A stretch of 34,269 bases of DNA, taken from positions 1 to 34,269 of the forward strand of contig JAJHQJ010000012.1 in the NCBI GenBank assembly GCA_020833415.1, read 5' to 3'. The notes under the pieces were generated by a model. It made no database searches, had not been told where the DNA came from, and worked only from the letters and a program-made list of their open reading frames with translations. The DNA is from Desulfurococcaceae archaeon. GTDB taxonomy: Archaea; Thermoproteota; Thermoprotei_A; Sulfolobales; NBVN01. Every line of letters starts with the position of its first letter. Position 1 is the first letter of the stretch. Both the position numbers and the translations under genes were made by a program. Below, one piece after another: positions 16,297 through 22,918 of this stretch.

Positions 16297-16340
16297 TCCC
16301 CTTCATCCCCACCTTAAAAGACGAGGCTTTCAGTTGTAAC
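16297..16340 (-). repeat. TnpB-end-like hairpin relic, copy b
   Basis: Minus-strand copy of the hairpin family (GACGAGGCTTTCAGTTGTAA on the plus strand), preceded by a degenerate CCTTAAAAG core instead of CCCTAAAGG. About 35 bp further, TGAAAACTAAGCAGAG also occurs, with one change, next to the relic at 20352, so parts of the same element family may flank both. Confidence 0.45.
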
Positions 16341-16539
16341 CGCCCCCAAGTCCATCGCGGGATGCGGGTAGGTCTGAAAACTAAGCAGAGAATTGTGGTT
16401 GAATATCTCTACATAGTAGAAACCCTAGTCCTCACCACTTGCTAGAGACTTCGCTCTTTAATGCGGGAAGCCGTCACCTACACTCCTAGTCGAGACGGTA
16501 TGGGATTGGGCTGTTTCGTAGTTGATGGCTAGGGGTTAG

Positions 16540-16547
16540 ATTTATAA
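16540..16547 (+). promoter_or_regulatory. TATA box of the GC-rich RNA candidate
   Basis: ATTTATAA lies about 25-30 bp before the start of the GC-rich structured segment; no protein frame starts downstream on this strand. Confidence 0.45.
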
Positions 16548-16567
16548 GCTCTGTTTCTGTCTACTCC

Positions 16568-16755
16568 TCAGGGCCCGCCTAGGCGATGGGGGCCCTGCCC
16601 CGAGCCCGGGCGGGCTAAACCTAGATGGGAGCCCCGTGCCGTTGGGCTCGACGGCCGCCCATGACCCCATGCTGATCGCCCATGAGGTGTGGACGAGGTG
16701 GAAGTCCCTAGGTGCAATGAATGTAGACTGATGAGGGTGAGCATCTAGGGACAAA
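16568..16755 (+). ncRNA. GC-rich structured RNA candidate
   Basis: This stretch stands out in GC content from its flanks and contains nested helices. Hairpin 1 is GCCCGCC/GGCGGGC (16573-16615), with an inner GGC-GATG-GGGG / CCCC-GA-GCC part that looks like a kink-turn. Hairpin 2 is ATGGG/CCCAT around GCCGT/ACGGC (16625-16662). A 12-bp helix is formed by GTCCCTAGGTGC (16704) with GCATCTAGGGAC (16741, one G-U pair). The K-turn hairpin recalls archaeal H/ACA guides, but a proper ACA box is not evident. No ORF here looks coding. The rest of the 16272-17205 gene-free stretch holds relic b, a 9-bp hairpin (16904) and a C/D sRNA. Confidence 0.45.
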
Positions 16756-16903
16756 CGGAACTACAACCGGAAGTCTGCAGACTCCTAGCTTCCATCACTA
16801 GGGGACTAGGTTAGTAGCTTCTAAATCTCTCTTCATTTCTATTCAAAGAGCTTAGTTCTCGGTGTGGGGTTGGGGTTACTCGGAAGTTAATGATCGGGAG
16901 AGG

Positions 16904-16955
16904 GCTTGTCTGTCTAGGTTATTGATGTGGATGAGAGGTCTTGCCCCAGACAAGC
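16904..16955. repeat. Isolated 9-bp inverted repeat
   Basis: GCTTGTCTG and CAGACAAGC are perfect complements 34 bases apart. The loop carries TTGATGTGGATGAGA, C-box-like but without a CTGA partner. It could be part of an RNA or an old element end; I cannot decide. Confidence 0.35.
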
Positions 16956-17142
16956 TGGTGAAGTAGCTACCTACGAGGGGCGGTTGAGAAGTTCCTCAAG
17001 TACGACGAGAAGGCATGAACCGGTACTGATGTAGATGAGAATCCGGGGTGAGCGATTCTATAAAAGCTCTCAACACTAGTAGTACCTAGGGATGAGATGG
17101 GTCTATAAGCGCTGAGTAGTGATGTGTAACCCACGCTACGAC

Positions 17143-17200
17143 CCGCCGTGATGACTTCCTCCGGCACTGAGACGTGATGTTAAGGCATTTGACTGAGTAC
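17143..17200 (+). ncRNA. Box C/D sRNA with 16S and 23S guides
   Basis: All four boxes have canonical spacing: C GTGATGA (17148), a 12-nt guide, D' CTGA (17167), a 3-nt gap, C' GTGATGT (17174), a 12-nt guide, D CTGA (17193). The D' guide CTTCCTCCGGCA complements the conserved 16S segment CCGGAGGAAG, predicting methylation of the first G of GGAGG. The D guide TAAGGCATTTGA complements 23S CAAATGCCT, which follows the AAGGTAGC segment after helix 69, predicting the third A (A1938 in E. coli numbering). TATA-like TCTATAAGC is about 40 bp upstream. The 3' end meets the stop of the convergent gene at 17206. Confidence 0.87.
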
Positions 17201-17205
17201 TCCAG

Positions 17206-17625
17206 CTAAGTACTCCAGCGCACCCTCTTACCTATAGCACTCCTTACAGTGTTGGTGAGGGGGTCTAGGTATAGGTGCCAGTACCTGATAATGTCTGATC
17301 CTATGTAGGCCTCGTACTCCTCTGAACCGCTTAGTATTCTAGCTACGTGGAAGACTGTTGTGTAGGGTATTTCGTAGCCGTTAAGTACTGCTCTATCCAC
17401 AACGCACACCGAATCTAGGAGGAAGGTGCCTATGCCCTCGATCAATAGGGTCACCTCCTCAAGATCTTCAACCCTCTCCACGCACCTAATGTCTTCGGCT
17501 ATAGGTCTTACTAAGAACGAGATGTTAAGCCCGTCGATAACTGCTGTACGTGCGTAGCCAAACCTCTCCCCCTTAAACACCCCAAGTAGTACTGTAGCTA
17601 GTACTCTACTCACCGCAGGTACCAC
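17206..17625 (-). CDS. Uncharacterised protein, weakly retropepsin-like
   Basis: 139 aa, not recognised with confidence. It contains alternating beta-strand patterns, ARTAVIDGLNISFLVRP near residues 25-41, and late YIGSDIIRYWHLYLDPLTNT. The last resembles the ending of aspartyl-protease-like folds (GxDxLxxxxLxxDP), and VID could be the Asp site, but the Asp-Thr-Gly signature is absent, so protease activity is not claimed. The start is GTG 17625 (GTG 17611 also possible). A TATA box at 17643-17650 puts transcription start at the start codon, so the mRNA is probably leaderless. Confidence 0.6.
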   Translation of the reverse strand: MVPAVSRVLATVLLGVFKGERFGYARTAVIDGLNISFLVRPIAEDIRCVERVEDLEEVTLLIEGIGTFLLDSVCVVDRAVLNGYEIPYTTVFHVARILSGSEEYEAYIGSDIIRYWHLYLDPLTNTVRSAIGKRVRWST

Positions 17626-17777
17626 GGTCTACAGCTTAGGAGGCTTATAAGGGGGTGGCCTTGAGAAGTACTTATAGGGTTTTCTGTAACTGGTACTAGC
17701 TGAATTATCCAATGAGCTAGGTGAGGGAGATTCCAAGAGACACCTTCGGTGATTAGGATGGGATGAGCCACTAGCTA

Positions 17778-17812
17778 ACCTCCTACCGTCCTAAAGGGTA
17801 GCTTTCAGTTGT
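17778..17812 (-). repeat. TnpB-end-like hairpin relic, copy c
   Basis: CCTCCTACCGTCCTAAAGGG followed by TAGCTTTCAGTTG on the plus strand, matching copies b and d. It sits in the 314 bp gene-free gap 17626-17939, where I otherwise see only the promoter of the 17206-17625 gene. Confidence 0.5.
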
Positions 17813-17939
17813 ACGGTGGTAACACACTCCCGTAGCTGGGGGGTGGTTAGTACAAGGACCGCTGAGAGTAGGTGGCGGTTCACCGTTCTTCATGTTTGCT
17901 GGTTCCGACTCCCCGTCATCTACTGAGAAATGGTGTCAG

Positions 17940-18647
17940 CTAAAGACCCCCACTTAGCTCTAGGAAGACGCCGTTGAGGTTAGGGAGCTCTGTAGCTGTT
18001 TTAATTAGACTGCAGATCTCCTCAGGCTCTACGAAGCGGCCGGTAGGTATGGAGCTTAAGGCTCTCTGCCTTAGCCTACTACTAGCCCGCGGGTTATCTA
18101 CCCAGCCTACTGCTATACCTACTACCCGTACCTTAGGTGCCAGCTCTCTAGCTAGGTACTTTACTACAGCCGTCAGAGCCCTCCTGGAGGCTACGTAGGG
18201 TAACGACGGTCTTAGACCTACGTAAACGCAGCGATCCTCTATAGCAACCATATCTGTCAGAAAGACTATCAACCCCTCACTCATCGCAGTACCCAGCTTT
18301 ACAGCTATGTAGAGGGGTGTGGCTAAGTTAACCTTGAGTAAGTAGTCTACTAAGTCCTCGCTTATACCTGTAAGGGGGGTTGAGTCGTAGTAGGATGCCG
18401 AGAGAACTACTAGCCTAGGTACACCTACTGATAGTACCTCCCCTATAAAGGAGTCTAGACCCCCTCTACCGAAGTCCCACCTAATCACCTTAACTGTGGA
18501 CTCCCGCACACTGGGGTCCTTGAGGAGCTCCTCGATGACACTCTCAGAACTCCTATAGTGTAGTACCAGTCTATAGCTCCTAGATAGGCACTGAGCTAGT
18601 CTCCTACCCAGTACCCCGGTAGCACCCGTAAGTAGTGCTAGGTCTAT
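17940..18647 (-). CDS. Short-chain dehydrogenase/reductase with apparent AUA start
   Basis: NAD(P)-dependent SDR. The ORF-track start (GTG 18509) cuts off the Rossmann nucleotide site; reading upstream in frame gives LALLTGATGVLGRRLA (TGxxGxxG), then RLVLHYRSS. The frame back to its upstream stop has no ATG, GTG or TTG. ATA at 18647-18645 is preceded by GGGGGTG at a 4-base spacing and overlaps the TAG stop of the upstream gene (ATAG), the geometry of a coupled start. Full length would be 235 aa. The conserved Asn (KVNLATP) and active-site Tyr (LPYVASR) are present, but YxxxK is YxxxR. It recalls pteridine reductase/FolM-like SDRs. A -1 slip from the SIS gene or a sequence error are alternatives. 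Confidence 0.75.
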   Translation of the reverse strand: MDLALLTGATGVLGRRLAQCLSRSYRLVLHYRSSESVIEELLKDPSVRESTVKVIRWDFGRGGLDSFIGEVLSVGVPRLVVLSASYYDSTPLTGISEDLVDYLLKVNLATPLYIAVKLGTAMSEGLIVFLTDMVAIEDRCVYVGLRPSLPYVASRRALTAVVKYLARELAPKVRVVGIAVGWVDNPRASSRLRQRALSSIPTGRFVEPEEICSLIKTATELPNLNGVFLELSGGL

Positions 18648-19537
18648 TGAGCACCCCCAAGGATTACGTAGTAGACTAGTATAAGGGCGTAGAGGGGGGC
18701 TGTTAGGGGGTCTGTCCTAAGTCTTAGCTCAACCACTCTACCACCTAGCTCAGCCACCCTACTTAGGTGGTACCTCAGGGAGTAGACCTCGACATCTGTT
18801 GTGAAGGCCAGCACATCCCTCGATACCCTCCTTAGGTAAGCGTGTACTGAGGGTAGGTCGGCTAGTACAGCTAAGCTCCTATCAGAGCCGTACACCAGTA
18901 GCTGGGCTGCTACCTCCATGGTTGGGGTATACGTAACTACGTGAGGTCTAACTAAGGTACTCCTCAAGGCATTAAGCTCCTCCCTATACCGCTCAACAAG
19001 TTCCTCAACTACTGTATGGAGAGTTTTACACTCATCTAAAATCCTCGTAGCCCTCCTCTGCAGATCCCTCCTACCTAAGCTAGCTACTGAGTAGGCTAGT
19101 AGCTGAACTAGCCTAAGTAAGCCGAGCTCGTCCCAGGGTACCTCAACGGAGTCTACGTAGCTGAACCTACTTTTAAGCTGCTCCGGGAGGGTTCCTGAGA
19201 GTACCGTCACTCTGTGGCCTGTTAGGATGAGCTGGTCGAGGAGTATGTATAGGTCCGAGTAGCCGTCGGGTGTAGCGGTAACTAGGACATCCACCTCCCT
19301 ACCCTCATCGTAGGGGGCTATATAGTAGGTAAGCTCGTAGGGCTCTACATAGTAAGCACTAGAGGAGGTTAGGGAGTTAACTAGCTGTGCTAGGTACCTC
19401 CCCAAACCTCTAAACATGCCGGTAGAGGTCACCAGTACGTACCTCCTACCCTCAATAGCCCCTCTCAAGACTTGGGAGGACTCCTCAAGCATCTGCTGCG
19501 TACTCAGGGAGCCCCTGACCCTCTCCAAGACCCGCAC
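18644..19537 (-). CDS. SIS-domain (sugar isomerase-like) protein
   Basis: Two phosphosugar-binding-type alpha/beta domains can be traced. The first contains RYVLVTSTGMFRGLGRYLAQ, VDVLVTATPDGYSDLYILLD and GHRVTVLSG; the second VVTYTPTMEVAAQLLVYG and DVLAFTTDVEVYSLRYHLS. The pattern matches archaeal SIS proteins related to the GlmS isomerase half, but catalytic residues are not clear, so it may bind rather than isomerise a sugar phosphate. The start is GTG 19537 with GGTGGGG upstream. Its stop overlaps the apparent start of the SDR gene, so the two are translationally coupled. Confidence 0.7.
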   Translation of the reverse strand: MRVLERVRGSLSTQQMLEESSQVLRGAIEGRRYVLVTSTGMFRGLGRYLAQLVNSLTSSSAYYVEPYELTYYIAPYDEGREVDVLVTATPDGYSDLYILLDQLILTGHRVTVLSGTLPEQLKSRFSYVDSVEVPWDELGLLRLVQLLAYSVASLGRRDLQRRATRILDECKTLHTVVEELVERYREELNALRSTLVRPHVVTYTPTMEVAAQLLVYGSDRSLAVLADLPSVHAYLRRVSRDVLAFTTDVEVYSLRYHLSRVAELGGRVVELRLRTDPLTAPLYALILVYYVILGGAQ

Positions 19538-19616
19538 ACTACCCCACCTTCCTAAGGGCTATACGCAAATAGTACCGCCCCGCCCTAGCAGTACAGGGAA
19601 AACTAGGTAGGTATGG

Positions 19617-19690
<74 letters not shown>

Positions 19691-19715
19691 ACCGAAATCA
19701 CTTAGGTAAAGCTGA

Positions 19716-19723
19716 ATTATAAG
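19716..19723 (-). promoter_or_regulatory. TATA box of tRNA-Ala
   Basis: On the minus strand CTTATAAT is centred about 29 bp before the tRNA 5' end at 19690. Confidence 0.6.
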
Positions 19724-19740
19724 CTTTAACTCCGTAGCAC

Positions 19741-20138
19741 TACACGGATCTGACGTTTCCCCGATGGCGGTACTTAATGAGTTGCACCTCGATGTGGGTT
19801 CGCTAGCCTCACCCACACTTTATGGGCTCTCGTCGAGCCTAACAATACGGGGCTCCCATCCGAGTTTAGTCACTTCAATACAATGTCAACCGCTCCTGCA
19901 GCATCTCTTCAAGAACACTTCCGTTCACCTTTGTAACTCTAAGAACGCTCTTCAATATTTTTCACCTTACCAAGTCTCCCTACAGCAGTGCGGATCATTA
20001 AGAGTTCGAACTTCCTAATGCCACCCTCGGGAGAGCCCTCATTTTAATGCCTCAATAACCTCAGGCTCTTCACTCCTCATAGGATTACTCACCGATTTAG
20101 GTACCTACTTTCAAAACTTAAGTGTATGTATTAAAGGT
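19741..20138. other. Gene-free stretch, probably decayed sequence
   Basis: No ORF here has protein-like composition, and frames on both strands are broken often. The minus strand shows short coding-like runs separated by stops, consistent with old decayed sequence next to the relic at 20139. I see no tRNA, C/D boxes or strong hairpin. Confidence 0.4.
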
Positions 20139-20352
20139 GAGGGGTTCAGCTCTTATGTGAGTTTACGTTGTTTTATGGTCATCGCCTCATCTCCTTCCCC
20201 CGCATCGCTCCCTGGGTCTGCATCCGCCTTAGGGGCGTTCAGGGCCACCCTGGGGACCCCACATCTTGAGCTCCTGGAGCTACCCTCAGAGCCTCACAGG
20301 GTAGCTCATCAACGTGGCAGCACCAACCCTTTAAACCTATTAAACCTATGTG
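20139..20352 (-). mobile_element. Relic of a TnpB element (tail only), copy 1
   Basis: The minus strand encodes VALNAPKADADPGSDAGEGD and then EAMTIKQRKLT plus stop (20248-20153), the tail expected after the DRDxNAALN end of archaeal TnpB. The rest of tnpB is absent. GGGGTTCAGCTCTTATGTG at one end and CTATTAAACCTATGTGAAA at the other also bound the copy at 26138, with similar length (about 215 bp). Internally deleted element, not expected to be active. Confidence 0.6.
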
Positions 20353-20422
20353 AAAACCAAGCAGAGTCCACGTAGTAGTAGCAGGAGAATGTCATTAGAG
20401 TAAAACTTAAAACAGTTGTCGG

Positions 20423-20698
20423 GTGGCTAAAGTTCTTGGGGGCGGTATTCACATAGGGATAGCCGTGACAATTAGGGTCTACCTAGGGAGGAGAATTGCC
20501 GAGGCTCTTTCGGTAGCTCTGAAACCTGATGACGTGTCAGCGCCTAGGGGCTTTAGGCTTGTGAACCGTGTAGAGGGCGACTACCTAGTGTATGAAGTAA
20601 CCTGCCCCACCTGCTCTACTGAGGACCTACTGACTCTTGCGTCTATAGTTAGTGAGTTACTACTCCTGATGTACAGTATTCCCAGGGCCTTAGACTAG
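20423..20698 (+). CDS. pcc1: KEOPS complex subunit Pcc1
   Basis: Dimerising subunit of the KEOPS complex that makes t6A37 in ANN-decoding tRNAs. The fold is read from VTIRVYLGRRIAEALSVALK, PDDVSAPRGFRL, LVYEVTCP and the final helix LASIVSELLLLMYSI, matching Pcc1 (about 80 aa). The track start (GTG 20423) gives 91 aa; GTG 20465, preceded by TAGGGATA, gives 77 aa and better fits the TATA-like AACTTAAAA (20403-20411). It lies just upstream of S3Ae, a common archaeal arrangement. Confidence 0.75.
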   Translation: MAKVLGGGIHIGIAVTIRVYLGRRIAEALSVALKPDDVSAPRGFRLVNRVEGDYLVYEVTCPTCSTEDLLTLASIVSELLLLMYSIPRALD

Positions 20699-20733
20699 GT
20701 ACCTTGGGTTGGTCAAGCCGGGTACCGAGATAA

Positions 20734-20743
20734 GCTTTTAAGC
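20734..20743 (+). promoter_or_regulatory. TATA box of S3Ae gene
   Basis: GCTTTTAAGC, identical to the box before tRNA-Lys, is centred about 26 bp before a predicted start near 20764, so rps3ae has its own promoter in addition to read-through from pcc1. Confidence 0.6.
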
Positions 20744-20774
20744 ATAGCTGTGCCTTAAAGCTAAGGCGAGAGGG

Positions 20775-21404
20775 GTGTCAACTGCTGTAAGGGGTAAGTG
20801 GAGGGCTAAGAAGTGGTACACCGTACTAGCTCCAGAGGCCTTTAATAGTATACCTATAGGTACTATACCGGCTGACGAGGGGTGGAAGCTCCTCGGTAGG
20901 GTTATTGAGACTACCCTCTTCGATCTAACTGGAGACTTTACTAAGCACTACATACACCTGTACTTCCAGGTCTACAGCTATGACGAAACTAACCTCGTAG
21001 TCTACACTAGGTTTAAGGGACACGAACTTTCAAGGGACTACGTTAAGTCCATAATTAGGAGGAAGTCCTCGAAGATTGCGGGAATAATCGACGTAACGAC
21101 GAGCGATGGTTACGTCCTCAGGGTTACCGGCCTAGTCCTAACTGCGTACAACTGTAACGCCAGCCACAAGAGAGCTATAAGGAAGATCATATTCCAAACC
21201 CTGAGTGAGTGGGCTCAGAAGAATACATTCAACGAGTTCGTTAAGGCCGTGGTACTCGGTAACCTAGCCGTGGAGCTGATGGCCCGCGCTAAGAAGATCT
21301 ACCCGGTAAGGAAGGCTGAGGTATATAAATCTAAGCTCCTGGCAATACCGACCCCAGAGGGTCTGAAGCCTGCTGTTATAGTTGCTAGAAAGCCCTCCAG
21401 CTAA
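20775..21404 (+). CDS. rps3ae: 30S ribosomal protein S3Ae (S1e)
   Basis: Small-subunit protein. The N-terminus VRGKWRAKKWYTVLAPEAFN, the GTIPADEGWKLLGRVIETTLFDLTGDF block, FKGHELSRDYVKSIIRRKSS and VTTSDGYVLRVTGLVLTAYN are strongly conserved S3Ae segments. 209 aa is usual. The start is GTG 20775 with GAGAGGGG upstream. It converges on the next gene with a 4 bp overlap of coding ends. Confidence 0.96.
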   Translation: MSTAVRGKWRAKKWYTVLAPEAFNSIPIGTIPADEGWKLLGRVIETTLFDLTGDFTKHYIHLYFQVYSYDETNLVVYTRFKGHELSRDYVKSIIRRKSSKIAGIIDVTTSDGYVLRVTGLVLTAYNCNASHKRAIRKIIFQTLSEWAQKNTFNEFVKAVVLGNLAVELMARAKKIYPVRKAEVYKSKLLAIPTPEGLKPAVIVARKPSS

Positions 21405-21652
21405 ATCTTCTTAGCCCTCCTCTCCTGGGCCTCGACTAGCTTAGACTCGAGCTCCCTAGCTAGTCTAAGGGCGGTACTCATCACCTCTTTCGAGCCCGAA
21501 TCGAGTAGTAGCCTCAGGAACCTAGCTGCACACTTACTACTATGAAATGCCAGTACTCCACCGGATAGCGCAACCACTATGCCCTGACCCTTGGGGAATA
21601 CCCTACCACATACACAGCACCTGAACCTCCCCCCAGAGTTGGCTCCTACCAT
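21401..21652 (-). CDS. Zinc-binding protein, L24e/TRASH-like
   Basis: 83 aa. CCVCGRVFPKGQGIVVAL followed by VLAFHSSKCAARFLRLL matches the treble-clef knuckle of ribosomal L24e and TRASH domains (CxxC...SSKC), with residues to about 48 forming the knuckle. The C-terminal half is a charged helix (RLARELESKLVEAQERRAKK). It is longer than L24e and lacks the L24e tail, so it is a relative rather than that protein. Function unknown. Confidence 0.65.
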   Translation of the reverse strand: MVGANSGGRFRCCVCGRVFPKGQGIVVALSGGVLAFHSSKCAARFLRLLLDSGSKEVMSTALRLARELESKLVEAQERRAKKI

Positions 21653-21713
21653 ACCCTAGTCACGCCTACCCATAAAGTTGCGGTAGCAGGTTTAAAGAAC
21701 TACTTTAGCAGAG

Positions 21714-22448
21714 CTAGCTACGGTTAATATCCTTAGTGGAGAATATCCCCATAGTCTCGAAGAACTCCACCACCTTCTCTACATCTAGAGGTGAGGATAT
21801 GACCACACCACTAACAAGACCCCGGAGCTCCTCGAGTATCTCGTGAATATCACTTAAGGTAAAGTACTCCTGGTTAAGCTTGTCGAACACCCCCTTACTC
21901 TTACCTACACCTAGAAGTAGGAACGGGTAGACCTCGCTCGATGCTCTAGAGACTACCCCACATACTTCCCCCAGTTTCTCTCTACTACTAGGTCCGTAGT
22001 GTATTACGAAAACGAAGTCGGGTTTGTGCTCCAGTCTCCTAACTATACTCTCTATGGGGTACCTTAAGCTCACAACTAGTCCTAGTCTAACTCTAATACC
22101 CATCTTCCTGATGTACTGCATAACCTCCTCACTAAGTAGCTCACTCCGGCTTGTACCGTACTTCGGGGGATCCCCCTGGGTAAGTAGGACACCGTAGAGA
22201 CCGAACTCCTCGGCTACCTTCACCTTCTCTAGCACGTGGTTGAGGTTTAAATCCCTAAGCCTAATACTGAATATCGTCTTCAACCCGAAGCTCGTACTTA
22301 GGTAGACGCTAGTAGCCAGGCCATCTAGAAGGGGTACCCCAGCTGGAGCACTAGGTACGAAGACCGCGTCGAAAATCCCACCCACTCTAGGAGCTACTCT
22401 ATCGACAAAATTCTTGCTAAACGGCGGTAGCTCTAGTACGTACTTCAG
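21714..22448 (-). CDS. MTHFR-like TIM-barrel protein with apparent CUG start
   Basis: Resembles methylenetetrahydrofolate reductase (MetF) barrels: YVLELPPFSKNF as strand 1, VFVPSAPAGVPLLDGLATSV, KTIFSIRLRDLNLN, FGLYGVLLTQGDPPKYG (the flavin/folate-side TxGDPP motif) and FVFVIHYGPS. The ORF-track start at 22766 is an artefact that overlaps the divergent gene. Between the TATA box (22487-22495) and strand 1 there is no ATG, GTG or TTG in frame. CTG 22448 follows GGGTGGAG by five bases within a predicted 17-nt leader, giving 244 aa. GTG further in would delete strand 1. The substrate in this archaeon is unknown. Confidence 0.7.
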   Translation of the reverse strand: MKYVLELPPFSKNFVDRVAPRVGGIFDAVFVPSAPAGVPLLDGLATSVYLSTSFGLKTIFSIRLRDLNLNHVLEKVKVAEEFGLYGVLLTQGDPPKYGTSRSELLSEEVMQYIRKMGIRVRLGLVVSLRYPIESIVRRLEHKPDFVFVIHYGPSSREKLGEVCGVVSRASSEVYPFLLLGVGKSKGVFDKLNQEYFTLSDIHEILEELRGLVSGVVISSPLDVEKVVEFFETMGIFSTKDINRS

Positions 22449-22486
22449 CCTACTCCACCCATAAGGTGTAGATAGTGCTACGGCTA

Positions 22487-22495
22487 CATATAACC
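22487..22495. promoter_or_regulatory. Shared TATA element for divergent genes
   Basis: CATATAACC on the plus strand (GGTTATATG on the minus) lies about 25 bp before plausible starts of both the MTHFR-like gene and the 22528-22911 gene. Divergent transcripts would begin about 50 bp apart. Confidence 0.5.
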
Positions 22496-22527
22496 TATCT
22501 AACGCAACTAATGGGGGGTAATGTCCG

Positions 22528-22911
22528 GTGAAAGCCCTTAAAGCCCTCAGAGAGGTCTTTGAGAGCTGTGGGTATCCCTTCGAACTAGAAGAGAAGCTAA
22601 GATTCCGTGCTGGGAGAGCCCTCGTGGAGGTGGGTGAGGGCGAGGGAGTGCTCATAGTTGAGACCTCGATACCCCTCCCCTCTGCATCCTCCACAGAGGA
22701 GGAGTACGCAGACGCATCCGAGATATTTAGGGACGCTATGACGCTACTCAGTAGGTTGCGGGGCAAGGTGAATTACGAAGTAGACCTAAGCCTTCCGGAC
22801 TACCCGACCCTGAGGATTATAAAGGTGGTTGAGGGGGTTGGAGAGCTAGTAGAGGGTATACGTAGTTACCTGAAGTATAGCAGTAGCTATGTAGAGGGTA
22901 GTGGGGTCTGA
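22528..22911 (+). CDS. Uncharacterised protein
   Basis: 127 aa, not recognised. The order helix (ALREVFESCG), strands (LRFRAGRALVEV and GVLIVETSIPL), helix (EEYADASEIFRDAMTLLSRL), strand (NYEVDLSL) and a closing helix (GVGELVEGIRSYLKY) suggests a small alpha/beta domain. Coding status is supported by GGGGGGT eight bases before GTG 22528 and by its compact position between the shared promoter and pheT, whose stop is 8 bp beyond. Confidence 0.55.
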   Translation: MKALKALREVFESCGYPFELEEKLRFRAGRALVEVGEGEGVLIVETSIPLPSASSTEEEYADASEIFRDAMTLLSRLRGKVNYEVDLSLPDYPTLRIIKVVEGVGELVEGIRSYLKYSSSYVEGSGV

Positions 22912-22918
22912 GAGTAGT

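Noticed and set aside
16376-16440. CRISPR repeat
   Set aside because: Ends like GAAAC and TTGAA occur once only; no regularly spaced repeats exist anywhere in the window.
16690-16715. RNase P RNA CR-I motif (GAGGTGGAAGTCC)
   Set aside because: Only loosely like GAGGAAAGTCC, in the wrong position relative to the RNA 5' end, and no CR-V partner was found.
16542-16754. 70-aa minus-strand ORF
   Set aside because: Falls in the GC-rich structured segment, has a P/G/S/R-biased composition, and no ribosome site or protein-like pattern.
17126-17146. Antisense match of GTAACCCACGCTACGAC to 16S 1492 region
   Set aside because: Only partial similarity with several mismatches and no D box after it.
20423-20445. 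CTTGGGGGCGGT match between pcc1 start and relic b
   Set aside because: Twelve bases in a G-rich context, inside or near coding sequence; likely chance.
22449-22766. N-terminal 106 residues of the ORF-track frame at 21714
   Set aside because: Ser/Pro-rich antisense shadow of the 22528-22911 gene; the barrel begins at about 22448.
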